Assembly (NCBI GenBank): GCA_003487955.1
Contig: DNNJ01000408.1
Coordinates: 4,590 to 11,725, forward strand
Direction of reading: 5' to 3'
DNA length: 7,136 nucleotides
Origin: Clostridiales bacterium
GTDB taxonomy: Bacteria > Bacillota > Clostridia > Tissierellales > Sedimentibacteraceae
Under the pieces are notes generated by a model. The model searched no databases. It was not told where the DNA came from and saw only the letters and a list, made by a program, of their open reading frames with translations. Below are positions 1-6,473 of this stretch, in pieces. The first letter of the stretch is position 1. The number at the start of each line of letters is the position of its first letter. Made by a program: the position numbers and the translations under genes.

Positions 1-24
1 TTACATTGGAGAAATAACAAAACA

Positions 25-807
25 ATGGATGAACAAAACAACAAAAAAAAACTTAGGAAGAAGAAAAAAAGGAGAAATAAAAAGCTATTAGTCAGTACAG
101 CAGCTTTTATTACGGCTGCTGTAGTTGTTGTTTTTTGCATTTACTATGTATATTATAAAACTCCATATTTTAACCTCATAAGTGTTGACATTGACGGCAA
201 TTTAACATATAGTGATGAATATATAATGGAAAGCTCAGGTATTGAAACGGGAAAAAAAATATTCGATATTGACAGGTCGAAGGTTAAAGAGAATATTGAA
301 AATGAAGTATATGTAGAAAGTGTAAGGGTAGTTTATGAGCTTCCCAATAAAATATACTTGTATATAACAGAAAGAGCGGACAAATATCAGATTTTCTCCA
401 ACAACGAATACATAATAATCGACAAAAATGGAATAGTATTGAGAACTACCAACAAGAAATTAGAGTTATTAACTATTGAAAGTTATGCGGATGTGTTATA
501 CAATATAGGGGATGGTATTCAATTTGCAGGCGTTGAAAGCATTGAAAGAGTATTTGATGCAGTAGAATATTTAAACAATGAATATGGAAGCGATGCAATA
601 AGAAGCTGCAATATTGACTTAAATAACAGCTTTATATTTGAAACACAATATGGGACGGCAGTAAGGATAGATCTATCTGAGGACATTAATTACCAAATTG
701 TTTTTGCAATGAAAATTATTAACGAAAGATTAAACAAAAATTTAACGGTAGCTACAGGGTTAATTGATTTTACAAAAGGGGACAGTCCTGTATATATTGA
801 GGACTAA
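25..807 (+). CDS. ftsQ: Cell division protein FtsQ/DivIB
   Basis: Bitopic membrane protein of the divisome. In the known family it works with FtsL/DivIC and FtsB-type partners to control septal peptidoglycan synthesis outside the membrane. The 260 residues show a very Lys/Arg-rich cytoplasmic tail (1-20), one membrane segment (about 21-43), a POTRA domain (about 47-116, beginning FNLISVDIDGN and ending YITERA), and a beta-rich extracytoplasmic domain to the end. Length and layout are normal for DivIB. The ATG has a GGAG at 8-11, about 13 bases upstream, which is somewhat far, but no better start is visible. It lies 10 bases ahead of the first DUF881 gene, as in the Bacillus subtilis dcw cluster. 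Sequence conservation in this family is low, so the call rests on domain layout plus gene order. The upstream end of the operon lies outside the window. Confidence 0.93.
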   Translation: MDEQNNKKKLRKKKKRRNKKLLVSTAAFITAAVVVVFCIYYVYYKTPYFNLISVDIDGNLTYSDEYIMESSGIETGKKIFDIDRSKVKENIENEVYVESVRVVYELPNKIYLYITERADKYQIFSNNEYIIIDKNGIVLRTTNKKLELLTIESYADVLYNIGDGIQFAGVESIERVFDAVEYLNNEYGSDAIRSCNIDLNNSFIFETQYGTAVRIDLSEDINYQIVFAMKIINERLNKNLTVATGLIDFTKGDSPVYIED

Positions 808-817
808 TGGAGGAGAT

Positions 818-1534
818 ATGAAGAACAGAATGTGGCAAAAAGCAATAATGTTTGCTATAAGCTTAATTTTAGGAATTATCTTGGTTACTCAAATGAGAAC
901 AAAGAGCAATGTATTAGGCACCGTTAATTCTGATGAAAAAACAGTTGAACTGAATGAGGAGCTTGCTAAGCTGAACCTTGAAAAAAACAGGCTCAGGGAT
1001 GAATTGGAATTACTTAAGAAAGAAAACAGAGAAAATGAAGAAGTATATAAGGATGCTGAAGAGGAACTTTTAAGGCTTAAAGAGGAGCTTGAAGTTCAGA
1101 AGATAATATCCGGCTATTATGATGTTAAAGGTCCGGGAACCATAATAACTATAGACGCGGATCCCGATACATATTTAAGTCTTGCATCCAGTCATCAGTT
1201 TATATTAGCTTTAATCAGCTATTTAAATAATGCAGGTGTTGAAGCTATTTCCATCAATGGGCAAAGATATACCAACTATACCGAAATAGTGCCGGTTCTT
1301 GAGCATATTAACGTAAACGGTGTTGCCATGGTACTTCCTTTGGAAATTAAGGCAATCGGTGATACATCCACAATCAAATCTTCACTGTACTTTGTAGGTG
1401 GTATAGTATCCCAGCTTAATCAGATAGGGTATACAATTGAAACGGAAGATTCGGATGAAATATTTATTCAGCGTTATGACGGAGAAAAACAGTTCAAGTA
1501 TGCGGTTCCTATAACTCGGAATGAAGATATTTAA
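818..1534 (+). CDS. ylxW: DUF881 family protein, YlxW-like
   Basis: Membrane-anchored DUF881 protein; its biochemical role is not established in the family. The 238 residues have a short positive N-terminus, a membrane segment at about 8-25, a strongly charged coiled coil at about 40-96 (rich in E, K and L), and then the DUF881 domain. Family landmarks are GYYDVKGPGTIITIDAD (99-115), EAISINGQR (142-150) and EIKAIGD (176-182). I place the start at ATG 818, which follows GGAGGAG at 809-815 and gives a typical Lys/Arg-plus-hydrophobic N-terminus. The spacing is short (4 bases from GGAGG), so the in-frame ATG at 830 is possible. The longer in-frame ATG at 764 lies within ftsQ and has no ribosome site. 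The ftsQ stop is 10 bases upstream and the next DUF881 gene follows within 3 bases, so it is part of the dcw operon. The extracytoplasmic coiled coil suggests a structural or scaffolding role in division, which is inference. Confidence 0.9.
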   Translation: MKNRMWQKAIMFAISLILGIILVTQMRTKSNVLGTVNSDEKTVELNEELAKLNLEKNRLRDELELLKKENRENEEVYKDAEEELLRLKEELEVQKIISGYYDVKGPGTIITIDADPDTYLSLASSHQFILALISYLNNAGVEAISINGQRYTNYTEIVPVLEHINVNGVAMVLPLEIKAIGDTSTIKSSLYFVGGIVSQLNQIGYTIETEDSDEIFIQRYDGEKQFKYAVPITRNEDI

Positions 1535-1549
1535 GGAGTGAGCACTATT
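1532..1549 (+). promoter_or_regulatory. Ribosome binding site deciding an unusual ATT start
   Basis: TAAGGAGTGA (1532-1541) is a strong match to the consensus complementary to the 16S rRNA 3' end. The GTG at 1538 begins on the last G of AAGGAG, so it cannot use this site. No other ribosome site is visible in the preceding 20 bases. Eight bases after GGAG lies ATT (1547-1549), in frame. No ATG, GTG or TTG follows in frame before GTG 1577, which is inside the hydrophobic segment. This is what an AUU-initiated gene would look like; a sequencing error or recent ATG-to-ATT change would look the same. Confidence 0.55.
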
Positions 1550-2266
1550 AAAAAATCATTAAACATAATAATTTTTGTGCTTGTATTTTTAGCAGCTGCA
1601 GCAATTGTAAACGGAGCTGATGCAGGAATAGATGAGTACACAATATATACAATCAAAAATGCAAACAAATATGAACACAGTATTGAAGAAATGAAGCTCT
1701 TGGTTAATAATATGCAAAATGCAGTAGACAGCGAAAAAAAAGCAATTGCTGACTATAAAGCAAGTAAATATCAAGACGACATAAATGAAATTAATTCCCA
1801 AATTGAGCAGATTAAATTCTATAATGGTTTTACTGCTGTGCGAGGTCCCGGTATAATGGTGAGAGTTTCAGACAACATCAGTGAAGACCCCGAACTTGAT
1901 ATAATGGAAAGAATAGTCCATGATGTGGATATTGTTGTATTGTTAAATGATTTAAAGGCAGCAGGAGCAGAAGCAATTGAAGTTAACGGGAAAAGAATAA
2001 TCAACATATCGGAAGTAGTATGTGCAGGCCCTTTGATTAGAGTAAACGGTGAAGTAATACCTGCTCCTTTTGTTATAATTGCAATTGGAGATATGGATGA
2101 ATTATATGATGCCGTTACCGAAGAAGGTACCTATGCTTATGAATTGAAGAATACATACGGAATGGAAGTAGTTGCTGCACAAGGCTATAATTTAACGGTC
2201 AGAGAATTTCGCGGTATTAATTATGAAACCAAATATGCTGAAATAATAAAAGAAGGGGAAAAATAA
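1538..2266 (+). CDS. ylxX: DUF881 family protein, YlxX-like
   Basis: Second DUF881 protein, the counterpart of B. subtilis ylxX by position; its molecular role is unknown. It has a hydrophobic N-terminal segment ending in a run of alanines (anchor, or a signal peptide possibly cleaved near NGADA), a shorter helical/coiled region, then the DUF881 core with FTAVRGPGIMVRVSDN, EAIEVNGKRI and IIAIGD. The start is uncertain. The coordinates use the only canonical codon, GTG at 1538, but the ribosome site AAGGAG (1533-1538) overlaps that GTG. In the same frame, ATT at 1547 lies 8 bases after AAGGAG and would give a protein beginning (M)KKSLNIII, 239 residues instead of 242. I think the ATT start is at least as likely. 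The stop codon overlaps the ATG of the next gene in TAATG, implying translational coupling. Confidence 0.88.
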   Translation: MSTIKKSLNIIIFVLVFLAAAAIVNGADAGIDEYTIYTIKNANKYEHSIEEMKLLVNNMQNAVDSEKKAIADYKASKYQDDINEINSQIEQIKFYNGFTAVRGPGIMVRVSDNISEDPELDIMERIVHDVDIVVLLNDLKAAGAEAIEVNGKRIINISEVVCAGPLIRVNGEVIPAPFVIIAIGDMDELYDAVTEEGTYAYELKNTYGMEVVAAQGYNLTVREFRGINYETKYAEIIKEGEK

Positions 2267-2610
2267 TGATATATGTTGCAGCCGGATTAATATTAGGTAT
2301 AGTTGCAGGATTGAACTTAAATCTTGTTTATAATCCAAATTATATAGTGTATATATCACTTGCAATATTAGCAATATTAAATACAATTATTAATATTCTT
2401 CATGAAAATAAAACATCAGAATTGACAATTACAAAAAGCATTGCATTTTTATCGACAGATTTGTTATATGCTTTGTTCTTGGGATTTGTGGGTGAGCAAT
2501 TAGGTCTGCCCATTTATTTAGCAGCAGTCTTTGCATTCGGAAATAATATTTATAAAAAATTAAGAATCTTAGTAGATATATATCTTGAAAAATATTCTAA
2601 TAACAAGTAA
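2266..2610 (+). CDS. sbp: Small basic protein (Sbp), DUF1290 family
   Basis: Small integral membrane protein of the DUF1290 family, which includes B. subtilis Sbp, found in dcw clusters and of unknown function. The 114 residues (B. subtilis Sbp is of similar length) contain hydrophobic segments at about 3-22, 27-45 and 60-92. Recognisable family stretches are GLILGIVAGL near the start, YIVYISLAILAILNT in the middle and LPIYLAAVFAFGNN towards the end, matching the LYLAxxFAFG pattern of the family. The ATG overlaps the preceding stop (TAATG), with AAGGGG at 2253-2258 seven bases upstream. It is the last gene of the tight ftsQ-ylxW-ylxX-sbp block. In B. subtilis ftsA would come next, but here an 84-base gap and ftsZ follow. 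Confidence 0.88.
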   Translation: MIYVAAGLILGIVAGLNLNLVYNPNYIVYISLAILAILNTIINILHENKTSELTITKSIAFLSTDLLYALFLGFVGEQLGLPIYLAAVFAFGNNIYKKLRILVDIYLEKYSNNK

Positions 2611-2619
2611 ACTAATATG

Positions 2620-2648
2620 TATGAATATTATTAAATTTATGGTATAAT
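2620..2648 (+). promoter_or_regulatory. Probable promoter for ftsZ (extended -10)
   Basis: TATAAT at 2643-2648 is a perfect -10 box and is preceded by TGG (2640-2642), giving an extended -10. At a 17-base spacing the -35 position (2620-2625, TATGAA) is a poor match, which the extended -10 could offset. Transcription would begin near 2655, giving a leader of about 40 bases before the ftsZ ATG. The 84-base gap between sbp and ftsZ contrasts with the near-zero gaps upstream, which supports an internal promoter. No terminator is visible in the gap, so ftsZ can also be read from upstream. Confidence 0.6.
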
Positions 2649-2694
2649 ACTTTAAATAGTATGAAAAATTTTCTCTCTTGTAGGAGGTCAAAAT

Positions 2695-3750
<1,056 letters not shown>

Positions 3751-3754
3751 TTCT

Positions 3755-3843
3755 ATATGACAAGGGGACGGGGGTGTTGTCATCTTTTGATAACAAAAAC
3801 CGCACCTAAGATATATGACAGCACCCCCGTCTCCTTGTCATAT
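3755..3843. repeat. BIME-like inverted pair of REP-type palindromes
   Basis: Two 29-base arms, 3755-3783 and 3815-3843, are inverted copies that agree at 27 of 29 positions. Both differences would still form G-U pairs in RNA read from the plus strand, so a transcript could fold into an unbroken 29-bp stem around a 31-base loop. Each arm is also a small palindrome: TGACAA (3758-3763) faces TTGTCA (3777-3782), and TGACA (3816-3820) faces TGTCA (3836-3840), enclosing GC-rich centres. The loop holds TGATAAC and CCGCACC (3788-3806), which resembles a decayed third unit. The GC-rich block stands out from its AT-rich surroundings. I recall TGACA/GGGGACGG palindromes as repeated elements in Clostridia and some other bacteria, where they are linked to REP-associated Y1 transposases (RAYTs), but could not search for that. 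No transposase is present. It may also stabilise or end the ftsZ transcript, although only a weak T4 run follows. Confidence 0.75.
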
Positions 3844-3851
3844 GATTTTCC

Positions 3852-3893
3852 AAAAAAATAATCATTGACATTTAAAGGTTGATGTGTTAGTCT
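3852..3893 (+). promoter_or_regulatory. Probable promoter of the csp gene
   Basis: TTGACA at 3865-3870 is a perfect -35 box. A 17-base spacer leads to TAGTCT at 3888-3893 (three of six matches to TATAAT), preceded by TGT at 3885-3887, an extended -10. A run of seven A (3852-3858) just upstream resembles an UP element. Transcription would begin near 3900, giving a leader of about 125 bases before the csp ATG. Long leaders are typical of cold shock genes such as E. coli cspA and B. subtilis cspB. A weaker alternative in the same place is TTGATG (3879-3884), 16 bases, TATTAC (3901-3906). Confidence 0.55.
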
Positions 3894-3920
3894 TTAATTG
3901 TATTACAGATGTATTTATGG

Positions 3921-3990
3921 ATTTCACATGTTTTTAGATATTATATGTGGCGAGCTGTATATAATATGTAAAAATATGTGAAATTTTTTT
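3921..3990 (+). promoter_or_regulatory. Long hairpin plus T7 run in the csp leader (attenuator-like)
   Basis: Arms 3921-3946 and 3959-3984 are complementary at 24 of 26 positions. The exceptions are one G-U pair (3930/3975) and one G-G mismatch (3937/3968). The 12 bases between can continue the stem with three G-U pairs and one G-C pair around a CGAG tetraloop (3951-3954), giving about 30 bp in all. The 3' arm runs into seven T residues (3984-3990), so the whole looks like an intrinsic terminator, although its stem is AU-rich. It lies between the likely csp promoter and the start codon at 4026. It could be a temperature- or Csp-sensitive attenuator, an RNA thermosensor, or a terminator for readthrough from ftsZ. 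The structure is seen directly; the role is inference. Confidence 0.7.
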
Positions 3991-4006
3991 ACTCATGGAA
4001 TATAAT
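3978..4006 (+). promoter_or_regulatory. Possible second csp promoter just after the hairpin
   Basis: TATAAT at 4001-4006 is a perfect -10 box. At a 17-base spacing, GTGAAA (3978-3983) matches four of six -35 positions. Transcription would start near 4013, only about two bases before the AGGAGG at 4015-4020, leaving an unusually short leader. In an AT-rich leader a chance TATAAT is common, so this is a weak call. If real, it would give csp mRNA that bypasses the hairpin. Confidence 0.25.
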
Positions 4007-4025
4007 AATATATTAGGAGGTACTC

Positions 4026-4226
4026 ATGGCACAGGGTACAGTAAAATGGTTCAACTCTGAAAAAGGATTTGGATTTATCACAAAAGAAGATGGAAATGAT
4101 GTTTTCGTACATTTTTCAGCTATTCAAGGAGACGGATTCAAAACTCTTGAAGAAGGTCAAAAAGTAAGTTTTGACGTTACTCAAGGAAACAGAGGAGACC
4201 AAGCGGCTAACGTTCAAAGAATATAA
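4026..4226 (+). CDS. csp: Cold shock protein, CspA/CspB family
   Basis: Small single-domain OB-fold protein that binds single-stranded RNA and DNA. Known relatives act as RNA chaperones and transcription antiterminators, and many are induced on cold shock or in rapid growth. The 66 residues are the full family length. They show the start [13 protein letters not shown]1 KGFGFI at 13-18 and RNP2 VFVHF at 26-30, with the aromatic nucleic-acid-binding residues (W8, F15, F17, F27, H29, F30) all present. The ATG follows TTAGGAGG (4013-4020) by five bases. The gene appears to be monocistronic: it has its own promoter region and structured leader upstream and a terminator 14 bases after the stop. Expression is likely controlled through that leader. 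The family is certain, but the exact paralogue cannot be told from one sequence. Confidence 0.97.
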   Translation: MAQGTVKWFNSEKGFGFITKEDGNDVFVHFSAIQGDGFKTLEEGQKVSFDVTQGNRGDQAANVQRI

Positions 4227-4239
4227 GCAGCGGTAAAAG

Positions 4240-4270
4240 AAAAATCGGGAGAAATCCCGATTTTTATTTT
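4240..4270. terminator. Bidirectional intrinsic terminator between csp and the opp operon
   Basis: An 11-bp stem (4240-4250 with 4255-4265) closes on a GAAA tetraloop (4251-4254), with the core TCGGGA facing TCCCGA. On the plus strand the 3' side is T5-A-T4 (4261-4270), ending csp. On the minus strand, the A-rich bases on the 5' side (4235-4244) supply a U-rich tract, so the same hairpin should end the opp operon, whose last stop codon is at 4269-4271. It separates two convergent units within about 40 bases. Confidence 0.9.
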
Positions 4271-4502
4271 AACTCCAATAAAACTTCATCAACAACAAAA
4301 CGGCACCCATAATTCCCAAAAAAGCAATTAAATAAGGCAGTATCAGTGACATAACAGCCAATACCATTGCAAGGATGTCACCCTTTTCCAAACCAAGGTC
4401 ATCTGAATGCTCCTCGTTGTTATTTATTTCTTCACGTTTGGGCAGGCAAGCTTCCCGGATTCTTTTTAAATCTTCCTCAACTCGATTTTTTCTATAAAAC
4501 AT
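4269..4502 (-). CDS. Unrecognised small membrane protein, last gene of the opp operon
   Basis: I do not recognise this 77-residue protein. Residues 1-40 are hydrophilic and highly charged (a basic first third, then an N/E/D-rich stretch) and probably cytoplasmic. Residues about 42-72 are a long hydrophobic stretch with a proline (P56) in the middle, so either one long membrane segment or a short helical hairpin. It ends KFYWS. I chose the ATG at 4502: it overlaps the oppF stop in TAATG, and GGAG lies 7 bases upstream within oppF. The longer in-frame start at 4529 lies inside oppF and has no comparable site. This tight coupling, and the terminator just behind the stop, make it a real gene translated together with oppF. 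A role as an accessory to the transporter is a guess from position only. Confidence 0.72.
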   Translation of the reverse strand: MFYRKNRVEEDLKRIREACLPKREEINNNEEHSDDLGLEKGDILAMVLAVMSLILPYLIAFLGIMGAVLLLMKFYWS

Positions 4503-5488
4503 TAAAATACTCCATTTACCTTGTGACACATTGCAAAGTGCCCGGTGTATATTTCTTTATATACAGGTATTTCTTCCTTGCATACGCTTTTTACATAAGG
4601 ACATCGTGTATGGAAACGGCATCCTTTGGGAGGAGCTGACGGTGATGGAATATCGCCCTTCAATATTATTCTTTTTCCGTTTCGTTTAAGTGAAGGGTCA
4701 AATAAAGGGGCAGCAGACAATAAAGCTTCTGTATATGGGTGGAGAGGTTTTGAAAATATTTGTTTTTTACCTGCCTTTTCAACTATCTGACCAAGATACA
4801 TAACCGCTACCTCATCACTTATAAATTTAACTACCGACAAGTCATGAGATATAAACATATAAGTAAGTCCAAAATCTTCCTGTGCGTCTTTTAACAGATT
4901 TAAAATTTGGGATTGTATGGAAACATCCAATGCAGAAACTGCTTCATCGCAAACTACAAAGTCAGGATTAACAGCTAATGCTCTTGCTATGCAAATACGC
5001 TGACGCTGCCCTCCCGAAAACTGATGAGGGTACCTATCCGCCTGTTCCGGATATAATCCGCATTTTGAAATAATTTCGATTACTTTTTCTTTCATTTCCT
5101 TTTTATTCTTTGCTATCTTATGCTGAAGCATTGCTTCGCCTACTATATCATAAACAGGAAGCTTTGGATTCAATGATGAATAAGGGTCCTGAAATATAAT
5201 TTGCATTTTGGTTCGCATTTTGTTCATTTCTTTTTTGCTCATGTGAAAAACACTTTTGCTTTCGTAAAATACCTCACCTTCGGTAGGTAATAATAACCGT
5301 AAGATGGTTCTTCCCAATGTGGATTTACCGCAGCCTGATTCTCCTACTATTCCAAGAATCTGACCTTTTTTAATATTGAAGGATATTCCGTCTACAGCTT
5401 TTACATTTCCGGTTGTGTGTTTTAAAAGCCCTGTTTTTACGGGAAAATACTTTTTTAAATTATTTACTGTTACCAAATATTCGCTCAT
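4502..5488 (-). CDS. oppF: Oligopeptide ABC transporter ATP-binding protein OppF
   Basis: Cytoplasmic ATPase subunit of an oligopeptide/dipeptide importer, which pairs with OppD to drive uptake through OppB and OppC. The 328 residues carry Walker A GESGCGKST (49-57), Q-loop IFQDP (98-102), signature FSGGQRQR (157-164), Walker B with catalytic E182 in CDEAVSALD (180-188) and switch histidine H215. The Opp/Dpp-specific C-terminal domain contains KPLHPYTEALL and a cysteine set (C290, C296, C303, C321). In the related DppD of Thermoanaerobacter tengcongensis, as I recall, such cysteines hold an iron-sulfur cluster. The D-E-A-V form replaces the commoner D-E-P but occurs in this subfamily. The start ATG overlaps the oppD stop in ATGA, with GAGGTGG at 5496-5502 seven bases upstream. 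Assignment as OppF rather than DppF is by family resemblance; substrate range cannot be read from the sequence. Confidence 0.95.
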   Translation of the reverse strand: MSEYLVTVNNLKKYFPVKTGLLKHTTGNVKAVDGISFNIKKGQILGIVGESGCGKSTLGRTILRLLLPTEGEVFYESKSVFHMSKKEMNKMRTKMQIIFQDPYSSLNPKLPVYDIVGEAMLQHKIAKNKKEMKEKVIEIISKCGLYPEQADRYPHQFSGGQRQRICIARALAVNPDFVVCDEAVSALDVSIQSQILNLLKDAQEDFGLTYMFISHDLSVVKFISDEVAVMYLGQIVEKAGKKQIFSKPLHPYTEALLSAAPLFDPSLKRNGKRIILKGDIPSPSAPPKGCRFHTRCPYVKSVCKEEIPVYKEIYTGHFAMCHKVNGVF

Positions 5489-6471
5489 TGCATTTCCACC
5501 TCACTGCTGTAAAGATGGCATGAAATTTTATGCTCTTCATCCAATGATTTTGCAGCAGGAAATTGTCTTTTGCATATATCCATTGCTTTATCACATCTTG
5601 GATGGAAAGGGCATCCGGACGGAAGATTGATTAAATCAGGCACATTGCCGGGGATTACATTAAGTCTTGTGCTTTCTGTTGACATATCCGGTTTTGAGCT
5701 GATAAGTCCAATAGTATAGGGGTGTCTTGGGTTTTTAAATATTTCGATTGTTGAAGCTGTTTCTACAACCTTGCCTGCATACATAACTATTACACGGTCG
5801 CTCATTTCTGCAATTACTCCAAGATCATGAGTTATAAAAATAATTGAAGCATTGGTTTTTTCTTTAAGCTCATTCATCAGCTCCAAAATCTGCGCCTGAA
5901 TGGTAACATCCAAAGCGGTAGTAGGCTCGTCAGCTATTAACAGTTTAGGCTCACATGCAAGTGCCATGGCAATCATTGCCCTTTGCCTCATACCTCCCGA
6001 TAACGCAAAGGGATAGTCATCAACCGCTCTTTCAGGGTTTGGAATTTTTACAAGCTCCAACATTCGAATACTTTCCTTATAAGCTTCATCTTTTGACATT
6101 CCTTTATGCAAAATCAAAGCCTCGCTTATTTGTCTACCTATTTTAAAAACAGGATTTAATGAAGTCATAGGTTCCTGAAAAATAAAAGATATATAATTTC
6201 CTCTTATTTGTCTTATTCTTGCATCTGAAACCTTAAGCATGTCTTCGCCGTTAAAAAGTATTTCACCTCCCGCGTATTTACCGGGCGGTGTTTCCACCAA
6301 GCGTACCAAAGACATGCAGGCAATGCTTTTTCCGCATCCTGATTCGCCGACCACACCTAAAGTTTCACCTTCATTAACGTAAAAGCTTACATCATCCACT
6401 GCCTTTACAATACCTCTGTCTGAATAAAAATAAGTTTTCAGGTTATTGACTTTCAGTAATTCTTTGCTCAT
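5485..6471 (-). CDS. oppD: Oligopeptide ABC transporter ATP-binding protein OppD
   Basis: Partner ATPase of OppF in the peptide importer. The 328 residues carry Walker A GESGCGKS (42-49), Q-loop IFQEP (97-101) followed by the MTSLNP stretch typical of OppD, signature LSGGMRQR (157-164), Walker B with E182 in LLIADEPTTALD (177-188) and H215. The C-terminal oligopeptide domain has RHPYTIGL and cysteines C287, C293, C300 and C318 in the same layout as in OppF. Just before the signature it reads YPFALSGG where relatives usually have YPHQFSGG, a mild deviation. I chose ATG 6471 over the in-frame GTG at 6474. AGAGG (6477-6481) is 5 bases from the ATG but only 2 from the GTG, and the GTG overlaps the oppC stop region. 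OppD versus DppD cannot be settled here. Confidence 0.95.
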   Translation of the reverse strand: MSKELLKVNNLKTYFYSDRGIVKAVDDVSFYVNEGETLGVVGESGCGKSIACMSLVRLVETPPGKYAGGEILFNGEDMLKVSDARIRQIRGNYISFIFQEPMTSLNPVFKIGRQISEALILHKGMSKDEAYKESIRMLELVKIPNPERAVDDYPFALSGGMRQRAMIAMALACEPKLLIADEPTTALDVTIQAQILELMNELKEKTNASIIFITHDLGVIAEMSDRVIVMYAGKVVETASTIEIFKNPRHPYTIGLISSKPDMSTESTRLNVIPGNVPDLINLPSGCPFHPRCDKAMDICKRQFPAAKSLDEEHKISCHLYSSEVEMQ

Positions 6472-6473
6472 CA

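Noticed and set aside
764..817. Longer N-terminus for the YlxW-like protein starting at ATG 764
   Set aside because: It lies inside ftsQ in another frame, has no ribosome site, and would put 18 unrelated residues before a normal membrane anchor.
1589..2386. Minus-strand open frames across ylxX and sbp
   Set aside because: Antisense to real genes with typical shadow composition and no start signals.
2647..2662. Five-base inverted repeat ATACT/AGTAT over the ftsZ transcription start
   Set aside because: Too short in AT-rich DNA to support an operator or hairpin.
3764..3776. G-rich stretch considered as a G-quadruplex
   Set aside because: Only two runs of four or more G are present on one strand; the palindromic REP-like reading explains it better.
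4503..4529. Longer N-terminus for the 77-residue protein starting at 4529
   Set aside because: No good ribosome site; the ATG at 4502 overlaps the oppF stop and has GGAG at proper spacing.
4367..4639. 90-codon plus-strand frame opposite the small gene and oppF
   Set aside because: Antisense to two well-supported genes, with no ribosome site or promoter and Cys/Phe/Tyr-rich shadow composition.
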